Below are positions 25,715 to 37,797 of a DNA stretch of 64,000 nt, one piece after another. The stretch covers positions 1,695,501-1,759,500 of the forward strand of contig JAFCIZ010000002.1 of the NCBI GenBank assembly GCA_017871115.1. The letters are read 5' to 3'. Under the pieces are notes generated by a model. That model saw only the letters and a program-made list of their open reading frames with translations, was not told where the DNA came from and did no database searches. Numbering within the stretch: the stretch's first letter is position 1; each line of letters begins with the position of its first letter. Source of the stretch: Cunninghamella blakesleeana (lineage: Eukaryota > Mucoromycota > Mucoromycetes > Mucorales > Cunninghamellaceae). A program made the translations under genes and the position numbers.

Positions 25715-28240
25715 ATGTCAGACTTTACTTCACTTAGTGTTAGTAAGTTAGTATAGGGATTAAATAAATATAAAATGGAAAATATGATAATATAAAGCAA
25801 TACTCATGTTATATATGGTTTTTATTAATTATTTGTTATTTAAAATAAAAAAATAGATAAAAACAGTACAAGATTTGCACCTAAAGTAAAAGCTAGACCT
25901 GGAGCAAGACGAACCCAAAATAATAAAGATAATAAAGATAGTAAAGAAAGTCAAGATATATCAGCTATTCAACGCCGTAAATCATCTATATCCAAACCTA
26001 TTCAAAAAGATCATAAAAGTATTAGATCTATCGATACACAGATAGAACCTACTATTAATAATAATGAATTTGATCAAGAAGCTCCAAGCACACCCATTCC
26101 AACTAAAAAAAATATATCAAAGGTTGTAAAAAAGACGGAAACAATAATTACTACCACTACCACCACAACAACTGCGATCACTTCTAGTTCTAATACAAAA
26201 CTGAAAACGCCTATTACTACACTTGATACACCTAAAGCTACTTTTAACCTTAGTGATTCAACTACTATTTCCTCTAAACAAACAACTGAATCTAACAATC
26301 CTTTAAATAATAATGATAAAGAAGAATCGTTAAAAAAAATGAATGAGGTTCAACAACAACAACAACAACAACAACAACAACCACGGCTTAAAAGATTACC
26401 TAGTTTAACCAAAGCATCAGCGGTGGATTCTGACCATAAAGATAATAATAATAATAGCAATAATAACAATGCAACTATTACCACTATAAAAAAAAGTAAA
26501 ACATTGGATACATTAAAAGCAGCTATGAATAAATCTATGACAAAGGAACCAACTAATGATAATAATGTTCCATCTATTAAATCAGCAGCTAAAAGTAAAA
26601 CAAAAACTAGTCAACCTGTGGGTAAAAAAATAACAACACCTGGTAGTAGTGGCTCTGGTATTTCCTTTTCAGTCCCTTCCAATAACAATATTAAATCCAT
26701 ACCATCATTACCAACAGTACCACCAACAATCATCGCCACACCTAAAAATAATAATGTTAAACCAAAAAAGAAAGAGCAGAATATGATGGATATTGAAAAT
26801 ATAACAACACAACCTATATCAGCAACAAAAGTAAGAAAAGATAATGAAGAAGAAAATGACGATGATCATACTGATATAAGTGATGATGAAAATGATGATG
26901 CATCCAAAAAAAGAAAACTTCAAGAAATTCAAAATAAAAGTAAGAATAAAAGAATGAAATTAAGATCACATCGGATTAGAGAGAAGCCCATTGTCACCGC
27001 AGCAGCAGAATTCCAAGGAAGTGATGTAGATGATGAAGAGGACGAAGAGATAGATAATGAAGAAGAAGAAGGATTAGAAGAAAATGATCACGGTGAACGT
27101 GATGAACGTGATGAAAATGGTGATGATGAAATGAATGACAAAGCATATAGAACGAATAAAGAAAAAGTATATAAAGAGAAAAGGAAAATAATACCACCCA
27201 CTACCAAAGAAAAACAAATGAGTAAAAAAAAGAAAAAAGCAACAACAATAAATACAGCTACATCAACAGCAACAAAGAAAAAATCAATAAAAAAAAACAT
27301 GAAGGTATCTGATATGAAAATATTAGAAGAAATCAATTTTGATCCACTTCAACCCGAAGATTTAGACAAACCTGTAGCATTTTTTATTCAAGATTTACAA
27401 CGTGGAATTGTTACTAAATCTTATCGAGATGAACGGATATTACATGAAGAAGAAGTGGCCAAGAAGTCAAATAATGAAGAAGTAGCTAAAGCTTTGCAAA
27501 AAAGGAGAGAAGAAGCAGAACAATTAAATGAACAGAAACGGTTACAATTAGAACAAGAAAGACAAAAACAGCAACAACAAGAAAAGGATAAACGTAATAA
27601 TGGTTTAACAGAATCGTAAGTTATAAATATTATATACATATGTATAGGATATGAATGATTATTTTTAATTTATAATTATTATATAGACAACATGCATTAC
27701 AAGTACGGCTCGTTGATGGTAAAATTGTTTTGGATACAGATTCTATGTTAATTGATCGTAGAGAAGAACATGAAAAAATATCACATGAGCATATGGAAGT
27801 GGTAGAAGAAAATTCAAATACAAGAAAAGTAAATGCTTATACATATGGTAAAAAGTCGAAAAGTGCCAGATGGTCAAAAGCTGAAACAGAGTTATTTTAT
27901 CAGGTATATACACTATATTCTATTCTAACGTATATAAACGTAAATAAAAAGAAACGAAAATGAAAATGAAAATAATAGTATTAATTTATATTTGTATATA
28001 AATATATAGTTATTATCACAATTTGGAACTGATTTTGAAATGATTTCTAAAATGATACCTAATCGATCAAGGGCACAATTAAGATTGAAGTTTATTCGTG
28101 AAGAAAGGGCGGATCCTGATAAAATTACTGAACATTTAATTCGAAAAAAGCAACCTGTTAATTTAGAAAAATTTAAATCTGTTACTGGATTAGAATTTGA
28201 AGACGTTCCTGACCATTTTCTTGATATAAAAATCATTTAA
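25715..28240 (+). CDS. BDP1: TFIIIB component B'' (Bdp1)
   Basis: Exons 25715-25742, 25857-27615, 27687-27903 and 28010-28240 give 744 residues. The N-terminus keeps the RFAPKVKARP motif typical of Bdp1. A long low-complexity region follows (Thr, Lys, Asn, acidic stretches). The conserved core has AFFIQDLQRGIVTKSYRDE, then RWSKAETELFYQLLSQFGTDFEMISKM as the extended SANT domain and NRSRAQLRLKFIREERADP, interrupted by an intron after LFYQ. Bdp1 completes TFIIIB with TBP and Brf1 and is needed for RNA polymerase III initiation at tRNA and 5S genes. The C-terminal tail after the SANT helix is short, so the protein ends soon after the core. Confidence 0.94.
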
Positions 28241-31200
28241 TAAATAATATAGATACATGATTTTATTTAACATATATTAATAAAATAAAATATCATGATT
28301 ATATCACACTTTTCACTTATTATAATATACCATATGGTGTCCTTTCCCTTTTTTTTCTTTTAATATACATATACATATACATATACGTATATATATATAT
28401 TGTTGGTTTTATTCGATAAATAAAAGTCAATACTGTTTAAAGCAATTAATATTCTTGATATGTATATACTATCTAATGAACTAGAATCCTATATAAAGTA
28501 AAAAAAACGAGAACTCTAATCAGAAGTTTTGATTCGGGACTGAAGAGAGAACTCAAAAAGTATGATCAATTCCAAAAAAATACATCTTGTTTTATTTTCT
28601 CTTTGTGTCTCGTTAAACCAAACATATTTATATAGTGGCAATTATAGTGGTGCAACAGAAATGAAATATATATATATATATATATATATATTTACTTGCA
28701 AGACAGAGAATATTGTACCACTGAAATTCGTCATATTAAGTTAAAGCAAACTTTAAAAAACCATCAGGTCTTTGGAGAAAGTTGATATAGACTAGATGTG
28801 ATACTTATTTATTAAGGCATTTATAATTACAAATATAAGAATAAAAAATGTTAAATAGTTATGAATAAAAATTATATCAATTTTAAATAATAATAAAAGG
28901 ATCAATAGTCTGAGCAATAAAAATGATCAATCATATAAATAAATAAATGAATTATCTTCAAAAAAAAGGTCAGAAAAAAAATCACGAGTAAAAGAAAGAC
29001 CAGTACATTAATCTAAAGAGTTCAATCTTAAATAGAAAATAAAACATAAAAAGATAGATTCTGATAAGTCTCAGAATATAATTAAAGATAAATAAGATAA
29101 TAAATGTTATTATACAGCTTATAATAATTTATTTAATACTGTGAAGATTGATTCTTAAGATAATATATTATTTATATAAAATTTGCATTATTTTAAAAAT
29201 GTATAATATATCAATTTTGTATTTTATATAGAGTATTTTATAAAGCAGCTTGAATAGAATGATCCGTTTTATTAAATGGGAAGAACAGCAGGCGATCTTG
29301 AGAGTGATTGTTTTTAATATTAATCACGAAATGATTTTAAAACAATTTTACATTTATGTATACAATACCAATATAGTAATAATCAACAATTTTGTAGACT
29401 TTTGAGTATCCTTCTTTAGTATAAGATCATTTACAGTTTAGAAAAGGTTACTGATGATTACGTAAGTTAAATGTTCAAATATTTATAAAAAGAATAAATT
29501 TATATTAATACTACCTTTTTTATAATTATTTTTCAATTTATAAAAAGTGAAAAATAAAATATAGTTAAAGTATGAATGACAAAAAGCATTATATTGAATT
29601 ATCTCACCATAAAGTAAAGTATGTGTATGGGGAAATAAAAGAAGAACAAGAAATTAGCACTTGGATTGTATCATATAAAAAAGAAGGAAAATATTTTTTA
29701 TGCGAAAATAAATTCAAGAACAAAATTTTGAAAAATGAAAAGTGTTGAAAATTTCATCAGGATATGGACTTATGATATGAAAAATATACTTAGTGGTCTG
29801 TATGGGGTAGAACAAGCAAAAATAGCTATTTACTTAGATAATGAACATTATTCTGGATACGTATGCTCTGAATCTATACCAGTACCTGTAGAACTTATTC
29901 TAAAATATATATTTCTATTAAAAAATATAATTGAAGATGATAATAAAGTTGATGAAACTACAGCTTAATGTAATACATATCAATAGAAATTATTGCAACT
30001 GTATTACTTATAAATATTTGCAAATATATTAGTACCATTACTCCAAATATTACATTTTTTTTTATCTAAACTAGCCTCAGATTCTTAAATAGGGAAAAGT
30101 AACATTTATAAGAATTAGTTATATATTCATTAATTTTATTAAAACCAATATCCGAATATAATTAAAAACAACTAAACAGGAAACATTATTTAAATAAAAA
30201 ATTGTGATTTTCAATAAGCAGAGGTCAACACCATGAATAAAACTAAACTACACTTTGAGTAATAAATAAACATTATTTCCTGACCTTACAATCTTTTATT
30301 CCCCCTTCGATCTCTTAAAGAACTACGTGAGTTAAACAAAAAGAAATTCTGAATAGTTAGTTATGTTAACTTCAGTAATCTTCAAGTATTATTTTCCATT
30401 CAACCATAAAAAAATACCTTCACCAGATCAATTCAATAAATGAAAATCATATTCTACAATAATGATTCTAAATGAAAAACGGTTCCAATCGAACCAGCTA
30501 CAAGGCTGAACTATGAAACTGGTGCTATTGTATTTAAAACTTTCTGTATAAAACTATCTACTGATTAGAATAGTACGAGAGCCCTAAATATTCATAACCA
30601 ATAGTAAGAATACAATACTAGTTATTATAAAAGGTAAATTAGAGAAATCATAAATACTAACTAATAATAACTGATAAATATATTTTTATTAATTAAAAAC
30701 AAAAATAAGCTTGTATACTAGTTACATTATATAACAATAAATATATACATTACGAAAATACTGGTTTTAGCATAAAAAAGATCATTCTAGAGTTAAAAAT
30801 TTAAGAAAAAATACTGCCAGGAATATTACAAAATATAATTAAGAGGTCATGTAAATATATTTTATTAATATATATATAAATCAGGTTGTTAAACTACAAC
30901 AAATACATTCGTGTATATAATATAAATAATATGTATCGTAAAAAAAAAAACTCTTGATAAAACTTATTATTTGTTTAAGAGCGAGAAAAAAAAATACTAT
31001 CGAGAATAGTACAATAAATAAATCAAAAGTGAATCTATTCAGTACAATAATTTTGCTGTACGGGTACATGCCCTTGAGAAAAACATCATAAAACTTAAAA
31101 TAAAATTTTGTATATGTAATAAATAAGCTTATACATACCAAAATAATTCAAATAAAATTACATGGAAAGAGTGTATGAGAGAATGTAAAGATCTTTTTTT

Positions 31201-31620
31201 TTCTTTTTTATATATTGATTTGGATTATAATATAAACTGAGTTTACATAGTGTGAATAGGTTATTTTTTTATTTTATTTTAGCCGTCGGACAGATGATTT
31301 TCCTTAACATAAATATATAGACCAATAAAAGAAATTTGAAAACTTTTTTAAAGTACATGAGTTCTATTTTTTATTCTAAAATTTACAAAATCTTTTAACA
31401 TGATTCATTCCTTTTTTTTAATATATATTATGTATTTATGATGATAATATAAGGTTACAATAGAAATAATAATAATAATAATCATAATAGTAATGAAAGA
31501 GTTAGTAAGTGGTTATTGCTATATTATATATATTTATAAAAGTAAATTTTACAAAGTAATATGAAATGTATTTTTTTTAAAAAAAAAATTCATGTGAAAA
31601 TTTCCAATTATATAAAAAGA
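28241..31620. other. Gene-poor 3.4 kb island
   Basis: No intact gene is supported. Compared with the other intergenic parts, the stretch from about 28450 to 31150 has few long homopolymers and few microsatellites and looks like mutated complex sequence, as expected of an old inserted element or dead gene. Two short overlapping frames lie at 29572-29968. Diverged direct similarities are visible, for example around 30790-30840 and 30985-31030 (AAAAATACT..GAATA.TACAA). Confidence 0.5.
29572..29968 (+). pseudogene. Possible broken coding remnant, two overlapping frames
   Basis: Frame one (29572-29748) encodes 58 residues beginning MNDKKHYIELSHHK; frame two (29735-29968) encodes 77 residues ending KNIIEDDNKVDETTA. 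They overlap by 14 bases and neither is low-complexity, so a single frameshift or short insertion in one original frame would explain them. I recognise no family. Chance open frames in AT-rich DNA are the alternative. Confidence 0.25.
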
Positions 31621-32533
31621 TCATGAAGTTTTAGATACCATAGCTTGAATAACACCTTCTTTTTCCAAAATCAAAACATTGCCCGAATTACTTTCTTTTT
31701 GCACTGAAGAAGGAATAACTATAAGGTCATCATCTAAAATTTTTCCAAGGCGAATAAATACAATCCGTAAATGAGGCGATGAAGATGATGAGGATGATAA
31801 GGTTGAAGATATCGAAGAAGATAATTTCATTTTAAAAGATGATGATTTTTTAAGTGATGTATTATTATTAGTAGTGGATGATGATGTAGTGGATGATAAT
31901 GATTCTATATGAGGTATTAATTGTTGTTTTAAATCTTTTATTGTCCAAAAAGGTTCTTCTATAGGTAAATCAAATAAAATATCTTTACTTGATAAAGAAG
32001 ATAACCGTATAGCAATTGGCCATGTTAAAGAAGAAGACGTAGAGGAAGAGGAAGAGATAGGCATTGAAGCTATTGGTGGTATAAGGTTAGATTCTATTTT
32101 TGATGTTTTTTCTTCTTTTTCTTGATGATGATCATTATTTTCTATATTAATAGCAGGTTGAAGGGAAGAAGTAGATGATTTTTCTTTTTCATTTTCTTCT
32201 TTGGTTAATAATACTTCTGAGTGATTATTTTTTTCATTGGCAGATTCTATTGATGTTGAAGTTGTTGGAAGTTGTATTGTATCTTTTCTATCTATGTATT
32301 CTTGTTCATTATCTATATATATACATTAAATGGAGAAAAAAGAGTAATATAAGCATCAGTATTGGTATTATTTTATTTATATATATATAATAATAATATT
32401 ATAAATATTTACATTGTGGAACAGAGGTAGGAGAATGATTAGTAACATTATTATTTTCAGTAGTAAGAGCAGTTACTTGAGTAGGTTCTTGAAGGTCAGT
32501 TGGGGAATCAGGTTGTGAAAAACAGCAACCCAT
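31621..32533 (-). CDS. Ubiquitin-like domain protein with MGCC acylation N-terminus
   Basis: Exons 32413-32533 and 31621-32312 give 270 residues. It begins MGCCFSQ, a textbook site for Gly2 N-myristoylation with adjacent Cys palmitoylation, so it should sit on the cytosolic face of a membrane. A poorly ordered Ser/Glu/Asn-rich stretch follows to about residue 125. The C-terminal half (about 135-265) looks like a ubiquitin fold: AIRLSSLSSKDILFDL, WTIKDLKQQLIPHI, LRIVFIRLGKILDDD, NVLILEKEG, with a Ser/Thr/Asn insertion in the middle. There is no terminal diglycine, so it is not conjugated. Membrane-anchored ubiquitin-fold (MUB) proteins and the Dsc3-type SLD2 domain are the closest ideas; neither uses this N-terminal anchor as far as I know. 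The product function is unknown. Confidence 0.72.
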
Positions 32534-32999
32534 GATTTATAATGTTTTTTTTTTTTTTTTTTAATATAAAATAAAAGAGAAAGAGAAAGCAAAAGAAAAA
32601 GAGGGAAAAAAAAAATGAATGAATAAAAGAAAAAAAGAAAAGAAAAAAAGAAAATGAAAGGATGGAGATGTATTTATAAATGGATATAAAAAAATGAGAG
32701 AAAGAAGGCGAAAAAAAAAAAGGAAATTTCATTTTTTTAAAAAAATCGGAGGTTTAAAAATCCTAAAATTATATAAAAAAAGATAAAAGATGATGATGAT
32801 GATGATCATAATTTTAGTTGTCAATATAACAATGATTTCCATCTTGGCAATAATGAAGTAAGGAAACACGATTATATAAAAAAGGAAATAGATATAAAAA
32901 ATATACAAGGAGTAAAAAAAAGCTATTTTTTATCATAAAAAAAGTATCATGTCATCATATTTCCTCATTCTTCTTTTATATATATATGTAAATAAAATA

Positions 33000-33051
<52 letters not shown>

Positions 33052-33224
33052 ATTTATTTATTTATTTATTATTATTACTATTATTATTATTAAACCTCTT
33101 CATTTGATAATGCATAAGCTAATAAAGAATGAATAAATATATGAAGAATGATAATAAAGAAGAAATAAATAAATAATAGTATAATAAATAAAAAAAAATA
33201 CTGGTATGAAACTAAATAAATAGA
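32534..33224. other. Intergenic region with A/G tracts and (TA)n
   Basis: This region is upstream of the MGCC protein gene and downstream of the PQ-loop gene. It shows a long purine-rich tract (32570-32720), a T-run/A-run tract at 32733-32745 and a (TA)n run at 33003-33049. No gene is seen. Confidence 0.6.
33003..33049. repeat. (TA)n microsatellite
   Basis: An uninterrupted run of about 23 TA units lies between two minus-strand genes. Confidence 0.95.
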
Positions 33225-34572
33225 TTATAGACGAATATTACCTTGGCCTTCTTCATCGTCATTCATATCCATTTGATTATATTTTGATTTAAAATAAGAT
33301 TGAACATAAGGGGAATACCATATAAATTGAAAAACGATAAGTGTATCGATACTTAATTGGAATCCACCACAAATATCAAATTGTAAAGGTGCTTGGGTAT
33401 AAATAAAATAAAATAATTTGAAACTATCACCTAAAAACTATATACATATATAGGAGAGGTATAAATAAATGAATAAATAACTTCGATATCTTTTTTTAGT
33501 TATCCTTATTGTTACTTATTTGTATTTTTTTTATTTTTACCCAAGAAGCTAAGACAAGTAAACTAAACCCAGCCATTGATTTTCTTTTATAGTTTGAAAT
33601 AAATTGTGGTAAAGGTAATGATGCTTCGATAGCCAAACTGATCATCCCTAAACATTCGATAAACCCATTCAACGTATTTAAAAATAAGTAAAGTAAAGCA
33701 ATGATGGTAGTAAAAATCAATAAACAATTGATGAAATCCAAATAATGTTCCCAGGCCCAAAAGTTTCTGAATAAACGATTTATATCACAAAGCCATTTTA
33801 ATTTTTTATACTTTCGTCGTTGATCATGATCAAATGCTAATCCATTTAATTCTGCTTCTAATTGTTCATCTAATAAAGAGGATAAGGATGAGGTTGAGGA
33901 GGATCTTGCTTCTGGGCCGAGATTACTATATAAGGTGGTTGGACTTGGATCATGACGATACTTTAGTACTACTTGTAATAAGATTAGTTGAGCGATAATC
34001 ATAACGATGGATTGGATTAATAACGTTGTATCAAACCGTTTTCCTAACCTATTAATTATGGATATATATATATAAATATATATATTTAATTATTCTATTA
34101 TTCTAACTTTTTTTTCCTTATTAATCGACTGTTCTTCTTATTATTATTGTGTTATTATTACCAAAAAAATATACGAAGAATACTATACATTAAAAAATAT
34201 AAACATAACAAATAATAGTAATAATAAAATTATTATTATTATGAAAATGAAAATTTATATAAAGTTATTATTATTCTATTCTTTATATACATAATCTATT
34301 TTTTACTTTGCAAATAATAATATAGCACATGTTTTGGCATTGAACCCAGCACTTGATTCTTTTTTTAATATAATTCTATACTTTTATGTTTATTAAAAAG
34401 CAGGAAAGAAGAAAAAGATATACAAGTATACAATTAAGAATTTAAATTCGTTTGTACCTTTTTTTAAATAATATATAATAGCATCTCTCTCTTTTATTAC
34501 CTGGTCAATATACCCAACAATGGGTCCAACAATCATACTTATGGATAATAATATAGAACCTGCATCTGACAT
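33225..34572 (-). CDS. PQ-loop repeat protein, SLC66A2/PQLC1 (yeast Any1) type
   Basis: Five exons (34501-34572, 34307-34380, 34162-34182, 33541-34048, 33225-33431) join in phase to 293 residues. The N-terminus GPIVGYIDQYRIILKKESSA contains the PQ-loop-like turn, followed by NAKTCAILLFANILRIFFW, as in PQLC1. The second repeat is SLAIEASLPLPQFISNYKRKS with its Pro-Gln pair, then the C-terminal APLQFDICGGFQLSIDTLIV, again close to PQLC1. Several helices span the membrane. The yeast relative Any1 acts at endosome/Golgi membranes and opposes phosphatidylethanolamine flippases; a similar role is inferred. The third exon is only 21 nt. Confidence 0.9.
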
Positions 34573-35155
34573 TATTTATTATTTATTAAGTATTTATATA
34601 TATAATAATAATAATAATAAAAGAGAAAGAGAGACTGAGAGAGAGTGAAAAATATAAAGAGAATTAGAAGGAGAAAAAGGAAATTTTAAAAAAAATTGTA
34701 AGCTTTGAAAATAATCGGTAAAAATAAAATACCGACTCTAAAAAAATTTTGGACTGGCTATCATTTTTTTTATATATGTTTTTTTAAAAAAAAGGATTCT
34801 TTTTTCTTCTTTTTTCTTTAGTCTTTCTCTAGGGGAATAGCTTACTCAAATGAGGTCACTACTGATGAGTAACTGCCAATAACCCAATAATAATATTTAT
34901 CGATCAGTTTTTTTTATAAAAAGCTGGTCAATTTTTGGTATCCTCGTCATGAGGATTTACTATTATGATTATTATTATTATTATTATAAATAACAAAAAA
35001 AATTCAAAAGAAATGAAAAAAATAGATAAAATATGAATCAATATCACCAAGAGGAATGGATTGGCAATTATTACATTCTATTCAAATGCTTATATGTATA
35101 TTTAAAATAATAATAATAATAATAATAATAAAAAACGATGAAGATAAAGAAAGTT

Positions 35156-35194
<39 letters not shown>

Positions 35195-35397
35195 TTTATT
35201 AATATATAAAAATTAAATATAAAAAGGGAATCATATTAACTATTAATAACACTAACACTAACACTAACAATAACAATAGCTATAAAAATGACAATAACAA
35301 TAACAGTAACAAAAACAAAGAAAAAAAAATGAATAAGAATAAATAATGATATAAATATATATAAACAAAAAGCGAAAAAGGGGAATATTACTTAATG
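34573..35397. other. Intergenic region upstream of the PQ-loop gene
   Basis: This region contains ACCGACTCTA at 34731-34740, a T-run/A-run tract at about 34781-34795, and farther on (ATT)n, (ATA)n and (TA)n runs, plus AACACT/AACAAT hexamer repeats at 35245-35320. No gene is seen. Confidence 0.55.
35159..35190. repeat. (TA)n microsatellite
   Basis: A TA run downstream of the unknown gene at 35398. Confidence 0.9.
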
Positions 35398-35903
35398 TTA
35401 TAAAACAACTTCAGATTTAGGTCTATGTTGATGATGATTGTTATAGGTAGCATTTAAAGCAAAACTAGACACTTTTTTTCTTAGAGCTGGCATGGATAAT
35501 CGGTGAATTAAAGTTTTATGTGAAGAAGGCGAAGGCTTTTCATTATGATTGTGATTATGATTATTATTTTGATTTGAAGAAGTTGAAGAGGTAGAAAATA
35601 ATAAACTATCACCATCATCTCGTTGTTGATGATTAATCATATTATTATTATTATTATTATTACTATTATTATTATTAATTAGGGTAACATCAGTATATTT
35701 TAAAGGTTTGGGTGGATAATGAGATATAATAGGAGGTTGTAATAATGCAAAAGAAGGTTGAGATGGCTTTTTTTTTAATGGAATGGTAATAGTCGTATTC
35801 ATAGAAATGGTTGTAGGCGTATGATGTTGATACGAAGAATTTGAAGAAGATGATGATGAAGAAGAAGAGGAAGAAAAAGAATAAGCATTTTGATTACTAT
35901 TTC

Positions 35904-35937
<34 letters not shown>

Positions 35938-36651
35938 TGTTGCTGTTGTTGATTCTAAAATAAATGAAATAGGTCTTTTTTCTTTTGTTTTATTTTTCCA
36001 TGAATGATCAAAAGTGGATTTAAAAAAAGCAGACGATCGTCGTAATAAATCCCCAGCGGATGATCGTCTTTGTTGTTTTTCATTATTATTATGGATGGTA
36101 CGAGATGATGGAATAGGAGGTAGATTTTTATTATTATAATCATGATAATGAATATCATTATTATTATTATTAATATTTTCGATAGGTTGCATAGTTGGCC
36201 CAACCATAGAAAGGGGGGATTCTGTGATTGAGTCTATACTTGATATATCCTAATATAGATGTGGTATATAAGATAAAAACAAAAAGTAGAAAGATATATA
36301 TATGGATATAGATATATCAATAAATAAATAAAAAAGTAAATATTAATAAATAAACACACACACACACACACACATATTATATATATATATGTATATCCTC
36401 TTTTCCTCTTTTTTAAATATTATTATTATTACCTGTATTGTATTATTAAGAGTAGTAGCGTCAGTAGTAATAGTATCTAAAGTAGTGGGTAACTTTAATA
36501 ATCTTTTGTCAAATTGTTGTAAAAGATCATCAGCAAAGGAATCATCAGTAGTAATCCCACGTGGCATAGGTAACCATTCTTTTATATTATTATTATCAGA
36601 CGGAATCATAGGTAAAGTAGTGGTGGCGGTGGTGGTATACATATTAACCAT
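35398..36651 (-). CDS. Unrecognised low-complexity protein
   Basis: Exons 36433-36651 and 35398-36249 give 356 residues. I do not recognise the family. The N-terminal 70 residues look structured and amphipathic (IKEWLPMPRGIT, FADDLLQQFDKRLLKLP). The remainder is rich in Asn, Ser and His, with islands of basic sequence: GDLLRRSSAFFKSTFDHSW and TLIHRLSMPALRKKVSSFAL. Each resembles an RRxS/RxxS phosphorylation site and the two are weakly alike, suggesting a short regulatory motif used twice. No signal peptide or membrane segment is seen. The intron ends in CACACA and TATATA repeats. It may be a regulatory or scaffold protein; conservation outside the low-complexity parts needs to exist for it to be a real gene, and the clean splice supports that. 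Confidence 0.65.
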
Positions 36652-37356
36652 ACTTTATATGTATTTGTATTTCTATTATTCTACTTTTTTAAAAAATAAA
36701 ATAAAAAAGGGTATAAAGCTTTATTTTTTTTAAAAAAAATCGTTTGTATAAATATAAAAAGTGAAAGAAATGGAAAAAAGGGGAAGAAGAAAGAAGGAAA
36801 TAAAAACAAATGAGTGTCCTTTCACAAAAAAATTAAAACATCAAAATATCGTGTAACCACATCAAAAAAAAATTGTCATTTTCTTAAAAAAAAAAAACTT
36901 GACTTATGATATTTATAGTAAATTTATATTTATGTATATTATAAATAAACAACATATGAATATATATAATAAAACATTAATACATATCAAATATATCAAT
37001 TACTATAATAATAAAAAAAATAAAAATAAAAAAGGTATTATGTATATGAAGCTTATATATAATATTATGTATGAAATGAATAATAATAAAGGGGGAGAGA
37101 ATAAAAGGGGAAAAATAAAGTTTTTGTTGATAAAATGTGATTTTTTGTTGTGTATGAATATAAAAAAATGGAAGGGTGGATGAGAGGATGAAGGAAGAGG
37201 AGAACAAAGTAGTGGAGATTGAATATATAAAGTTGAAGTTTTAAAATAATATTGGATACATACATATATGACTATAAATTAAATGATATAAATAATAAGA
37301 GTAATAGTAATAATAATAAAAAATGTAAAATAATAATAACAATAATGTAAAAAAAA
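36652..37356. other. Intergenic region, 3' of DEP1-like gene
   Basis: A T-run/A-run tract lies at about 36723-36740, roughly 75 bp upstream of the unknown gene's ATG. The remainder is plain AT-rich sequence; the short frames here are low-complexity and unsupported. Confidence 0.5.
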
Positions 37357-37762
37357 TTAATGATGTCTTCCAGTGTCCAATCCTAAAGCTAATAAATCAT
37401 CATAAATATCTTGATGTGATAATCCTGGGACTTGAGGAGCTCGAGGAAATCCAATAACATCTTTAATATCTTGTAATTCCATGGTTTCTTCTCGCCTAAC
37501 TTGTTTTTGTGTACGTAATTTGTGAATATCAGGTATTACTTTTCCAGGTTCTAAAAAATAAAAAAGTAACTATAAATATAAAAAGAATTAAACATATACT
37601 AGTTTTATACGCATATCTTACTTTGTAATGGGTCACTTAATTTATCAATTTCATCCTCTATACGCCAGCGTTTTCCATCTACTGATGATAATAAATCTCT
37701 TTTCATTGCATTTCTTCTTGCCTATAAAATAAAATAAATAGGATGGAACAAATGAATAAATG

Positions 37763-37797
<35 letters not shown>

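Noticed and set aside
29740..29770. A 19 nt intron joining the two frames at 29572-29968
   Set aside because: GTGTTG..TCAG would fit GT-AG, but it is far shorter than any other intron in the window; a frameshift is simpler.
30475..30560. tRNA-like hairpin GGTT..AACC
   Set aside because: The loop is not a TTCRANY T-loop, no acceptor or D arm fits, and the B box does not match.
30881..31141. Hydrophobic minus-strand open frame
   Set aside because: Phe/Tyr/Ile-rich composition expected from AT-rich DNA, with no start context, no splice partners and no family.
34860..34935. Box C/D snoRNA near CTGATGAG
   Set aside because: The C box lacks the purine and no paired D box or terminal stem is visible.
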